From Blastopirellula sediminis (GTDB taxonomy: Bacteria; Planctomycetota; Planctomycetia; Pirellulales; Pirellulaceae): a DNA stretch of 64,000 nt. The position numbers and the translations under genes were made by a program. Of this stretch, positions 61,687 through 64,000 are shown one piece after another. The DNA is taken from NCBI RefSeq assembly GCF_020966755.1, contig NZ_JAJKFT010000004.1:310001-374000 (forward strand). The letters run 5' to 3'. The notes below the pieces were generated by a model. The model was not told where the DNA came from. It searched no databases and was given only the letters and a program-made list of their open reading frames with translations. Every line of letters starts with the position of its first letter. Position 1 is the first letter of the stretch.

Positions 61687-63423
61687 CTACTTGGCTGTCT
61701 TCAGGAAGAAGCGAATCCGGTAGGTCGCGGGCTTCCCTTGGGGAGTTCGCAGCGTGACCATCGTCAGATTGGGAACCGGGTAGCGAATGTCGACTTCCCC
61801 TTCTTGCAGATCCTTTCCTTCGGCGCCGGCGGCCCAGTCGCGCGCCACTTCGCAGTCCCATTCTCCATCTTTGAGTTCGATAGAGAGAATATTGGGGGCC
61901 AAACTAGAATTCTCCGCCATGGCGTAATGCCACATTTTTCCATTGACGCGGATGAAGGGCCCCCATAAGGAAAAGTTGCCTGGGGGAGTATGTTGTCCCG
62001 AGGCGTAGGCCAGCGCGAATCCGGTGAAATAGTGGTCGTCTTGCTCCGTCTTCCTTCCAAAGCGACCAATGTTGAACGTGACCTGTCCTTGCAGTGGAAT
62101 CTGTATATGAAAGTTGTCGACTGGTCCGTTTTCGCTGATGACGGGACGATCGCCGGGAGAATTCTTAAATGGGGGACGCTGGGTGAAGACGAACGGCATG
62201 GCGACTTCCCGGACGATCTGGTCCCCAATCTTCGCGCGGATTACGCAATCGATGGCGCCCTTTCGGGGATCATCGACATGGACCGTCGAAGAATCCCAGG
62301 TCGCTGCAGGAAGGAGTTCTTCTCCCCGGTGCAGGTCTTTCACGGAGACCTTGACGCCTCGTCCGCTGCGCAGCTCGAGACTCGCTTCGTCATTAGGAAT
62401 GCGGACGAGTCGAGCGACGTCTGACAACCGAGTTCCCGTCGCCCCATGAATCACACGGTCATCGATTTTCAGCAGTTCCTTTTCGGTCGGCTTTGTAAAG
62501 GAATGCCCGCGACGCAATAGCAAGGGAAGATCCTTGCGCGGGTCTGGCGTCAGGTGAACGACAACTTCGTCCTTGTCTGCGGGCAATGAAGTTTGCGTGG
62601 TGCGCCATGTCTCGCCATCGGCGCTTACGGCGACTTCAATGGTATCAGGACGAACGGCGCCAAAGTCGGTTATGACGCGAACCTGAAAATCCATCGCTTG
62701 ATTGCGATCTTCCCACTTACTCACATCGTTTGCGGCGCTTAGGCCGGGTTGCTTCAGGAACTCGCGCAGCCGCTGGTAGCTGATCGCAAAACTTGTCCCT
62801 ACCGCAGGAAACGCCATCTTCCTGGCGACCACTCCCAGGACGCGACCTTCCGCATCGACAAGTGGGCCGCCCGAGTTGCCAGGGTTGACCCCTGCGTTGA
62901 ACTTGATGTCGGTGTAGTTCCCGTTTTCGTCTTGCGGCAGGGAAGTGATCTGGCCTGGATCGCGCGTGATTGATGGGTTCTTCCCCTCGGGAAGCGTCCC
63001 GAAGGGAAAACCGAAGGCGAGGACTTCATCTCCCAGTTCAAGCTTTTCATTTTCGGCGAGAATATCGAGCGTCGGCCAGTCGTTTCGACCGTCGACTTTC
63101 AACAAGGCGAGGTCCCACTCGAGATTGGTGCTAAGCAGCTTCGCTTTGACTTCTTGCTGTTTGTCCCCTTGTCCGGAGTTGATGACCAGCGTCGTCTCGC
63201 TGAGTAACTCGAGTTGCAGCAAAACGTGACAGTTGGTGACGAAGAGGCCGTCGGCGCGAATGCAAAACGCGGTCCCTTCGCCAAGCTCCGTCTGTTTGAC
63301 GAACGCCGTCGCCGCCGCTGCTTGCTGATTGACGTTCTGGGCACGAGCGAAGCCGCAGCAACTTAACAAAAGTGCGATGGCGATGACTTGAGGCGTTTGG
63401 CGTGCGATGCGTTCCAGCTTCAT
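61687..63423 (-). CDS. Secreted S1C-type serine protease with long C-terminal domain
   Basis: A 578-residue exported protease. The signal peptide (about 12-27, VIAIALLLSCCGFARA) precedes a trypsin-like domain with His in TNCHVLL, Asp in EWDLALLKV and Ser in NPGNSGGPL. No PDZ domain follows; residues about 230-578 form a beta-rich region of unknown family (for example WKLLYRL-like strands around GTRLSDVARLV). The ATG at 63423 follows GGAG. It lies 17 bases after the upstream gene ending at 63441, so they are co-transcribed. It may process or bind surface proteins. Confidence 0.8.
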   Translation of the reverse strand: MKLERIARQTPQVIAIALLLSCCGFARAQNVNQQAAAATAFVKQTELGEGTAFCIRADGLFVTNCHVLLQLELLSETTLVINSGQGDKQQEVKAKLLSTNLEWDLALLKVDGRNDWPTLDILAENEKLELGDEVLAFGFPFGTLPEGKNPSITRDPGQITSLPQDENGNYTDIKFNAGVNPGNSGGPLVDAEGRVLGVVARKMAFPAVGTSFAISYQRLREFLKQPGLSAANDVSKWEDRNQAMDFQVRVITDFGAVRPDTIEVAVSADGETWRTTQTSLPADKDEVVVHLTPDPRKDLPLLLRRGHSFTKPTEKELLKIDDRVIHGATGTRLSDVARLVRIPNDEASLELRSGRGVKVSVKDLHRGEELLPAATWDSSTVHVDDPRKGAIDCVIRAKIGDQIVREVAMPFVFTQRPPFKNSPGDRPVISENGPVDNFHIQIPLQGQVTFNIGRFGRKTEQDDHYFTGFALAYASGQHTPPGNFSLWGPFIRVNGKMWHYAMAENSSLAPNILSIELKDGEWDCEVARDWAAGAEGKDLQEGEVDIRYPVPNLTMVTLRTPQGKPATYRIRFFLKTAK

Positions 63424-63440
63424 TTCGTACTCCGGGCCGG

Positions 63441-64000
63441 TCAATCGACAAGCTTCGTAAGATCGACGACCAACAAGATCTCGCGCGTCAGGCGTGCGCC
63501 TTCCGCGGAAGGATAAATGCGTCGATGAACAAGTATTTCCGACCTATTGGGATGAACGCGAAACGTAGAGCCCTCGATGAAGAAGCCGCGATTTGCGCTG
63601 GGATTCAACATGATAACTCGGTCTGGCTGTGCATATCCTACAATGGTCCAAACGCCATCGGCGGTCCCGCCAAGCTGCGTGATATCGTCCTGACGCAGCT
63701 CCATCGCCAGAGTTTGTCGCGAATCAGGCGCAGTTTCCGCTGGCGAACTAATCGGCGTCGAAACGAATCGACGGCCGTTCGCCATCAAAATGTTCGAGCC
63801 ATCTTTCCGCCAGGCGAGCACATCAACTGCCTCTTTGTAAATTGCGATCTGACGAAGCGGCTCGCTTAACGCCTCCTTGGCCTGGGAAACCTCTTTCTTC
63901 TGGTTCAGGTCAAACAGCGTTACGGTTGGGCTCGTACCGCTACGCCAGTCGACGAACGACGGCGTCGCGATCGCCATCAGGTCAAGGCTTGGATGCAGCG
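63441..64000 (-). CDS. Beta-propeller-like protein, 5' end missing
   Basis: The reading frame is open to the right edge and the N-terminus lies outside (at least 186 residues visible). The segment LHPSLDLMAIATPS and TVTLFDLNQKKEV, and later VLAWRKDGSNILMANGRRFV, resemble WD40/TolB-type propeller blades. A Met at 63977 is internal rather than a start, because the frame and blade pattern continue upstream. It is co-transcribed with the S1C protease gene. Confidence 0.65.
   Translation of the reverse strand, partial: LHPSLDLMAIATPSFVDWRSGTSPTVTLFDLNQKKEVSQAKEALSEPLRQIAIYKEAVDVLAWRKDGSNILMANGRRFVSTPISSPAETAPDSRQTLAMELRQDDITQLGGTADGVWTIVGYAQPDRVIMLNPSANRGFFIEGSTFRVHPNRSEILVHRRIYPSAEGARLTREILLVVDLTKLVD

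Noticed and set aside
1-64000. Search for tRNA and rRNA genes by eye
   Set aside because: No cloverleaf or T-loop patterns were found; a covariance search would be needed to exclude divergent ones.

Overview
The window reads as chromosomal DNA of a planctomycete, most likely a member of the Pirellulaceae (Blastopirellula/Bremerella/Rhodopirellula type). The evidence is a set of lineage-typical genes: a DUF1501 protein next to a PSCyt1-DUF1549-DUF1553 haem protein, a DUF1598 protein, an HTTM protein, several PQQ-like beta-propellers, an ECF sigma factor paired with a FecR-LamG protein, a giant extracellular protease with an LExR-type N-terminal motif, a PolX polymerase, and a sucrose-phosphate synthase fused to a phosphatase domain. 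The sequence is GC-rich, mostly single-copy and densely coding. No rRNA, tRNA, CRISPR array, transposase or prophage was seen.

Layout. 1-10.9 kb: the start of a LarA-like gene running off the left edge; a three-part lipoprotein (LolA-like, thioredoxin-like, propeller); an Hpt phosphotransfer protein; the first of two secreted Cys-rich repeat proteins (3.9-4.4 kb); DUF1598; two small orphan proteins; a minus-strand run ApbE - YbjQ - DUF1801 - YdeI; and a secreted c-type cytochrome. 10.9-19.7 kb: a lipoprotein, a ClpP-like protein, a secreted protein, a membrane-inserted KAP/ExeA-like NTPase, a small lipoprotein, the second Cys-rich protein (16.5-16.9 kb), a coupled membrane protein/HTTM pair and a Tat-exported sugar isomerase-like protein. 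19.8-36.7 kb: PolX; a secreted Pro/Tyr/Thr-rich protein; a compact three-gene module (DUF3592 membrane protein, small beta-sandwich protein, P-loop ATPase); PQQ propeller; a stand-alone RNA polymerase alpha-CTD protein; PcrA/UvrD helicase; an OYE-type flavin oxidoreductase; a membrane PQQ propeller divergent from a MarR regulator; a second MarR regulator with palindromic sites; and sucrose-phosphate synthase. 36.7-50.1 kb: a 1528-residue subtilase with a P domain, cadherin-like domains and a duplicated C-terminal module; hydrolase; methyltransferase; the DUF1501/PSD1 pair and the divergent sigma/FecR-LamG pair. 50.1-64 kb: a SUI1 factor, a 156-bp fold-back element, carbohydrate-esterase-like and alpha/beta hydrolases, a WD40 protein, a two-component system with an upstream secreted repeat protein, a beta-helix protein, two S1C serine proteases, a coiled-coil secreted protein and a divergent EF-Tu.

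How the genes fit together. Much of the window encodes exported proteins (signal peptides, lipoboxes, Tat motifs) suited to a heterotrophic planctomycete that degrades polymers and builds a protein-rich envelope. The two Cys-rich proteins, the Pro/Tyr-rich protein and the giant protease are the best envelope candidates. The sigma/FecR-LamG pair beside PSD1-DUF1501 looks like a surface-sensing unit. The most promising under-described items are the paired Cys-rich proteins, the DUF3592/beta-sandwich/ATPase module, the fold-back element, the repeated module in the subtilase, and the membrane-inserted NTPase. Functional statements rest on reading of motifs by eye; no database search was possible.
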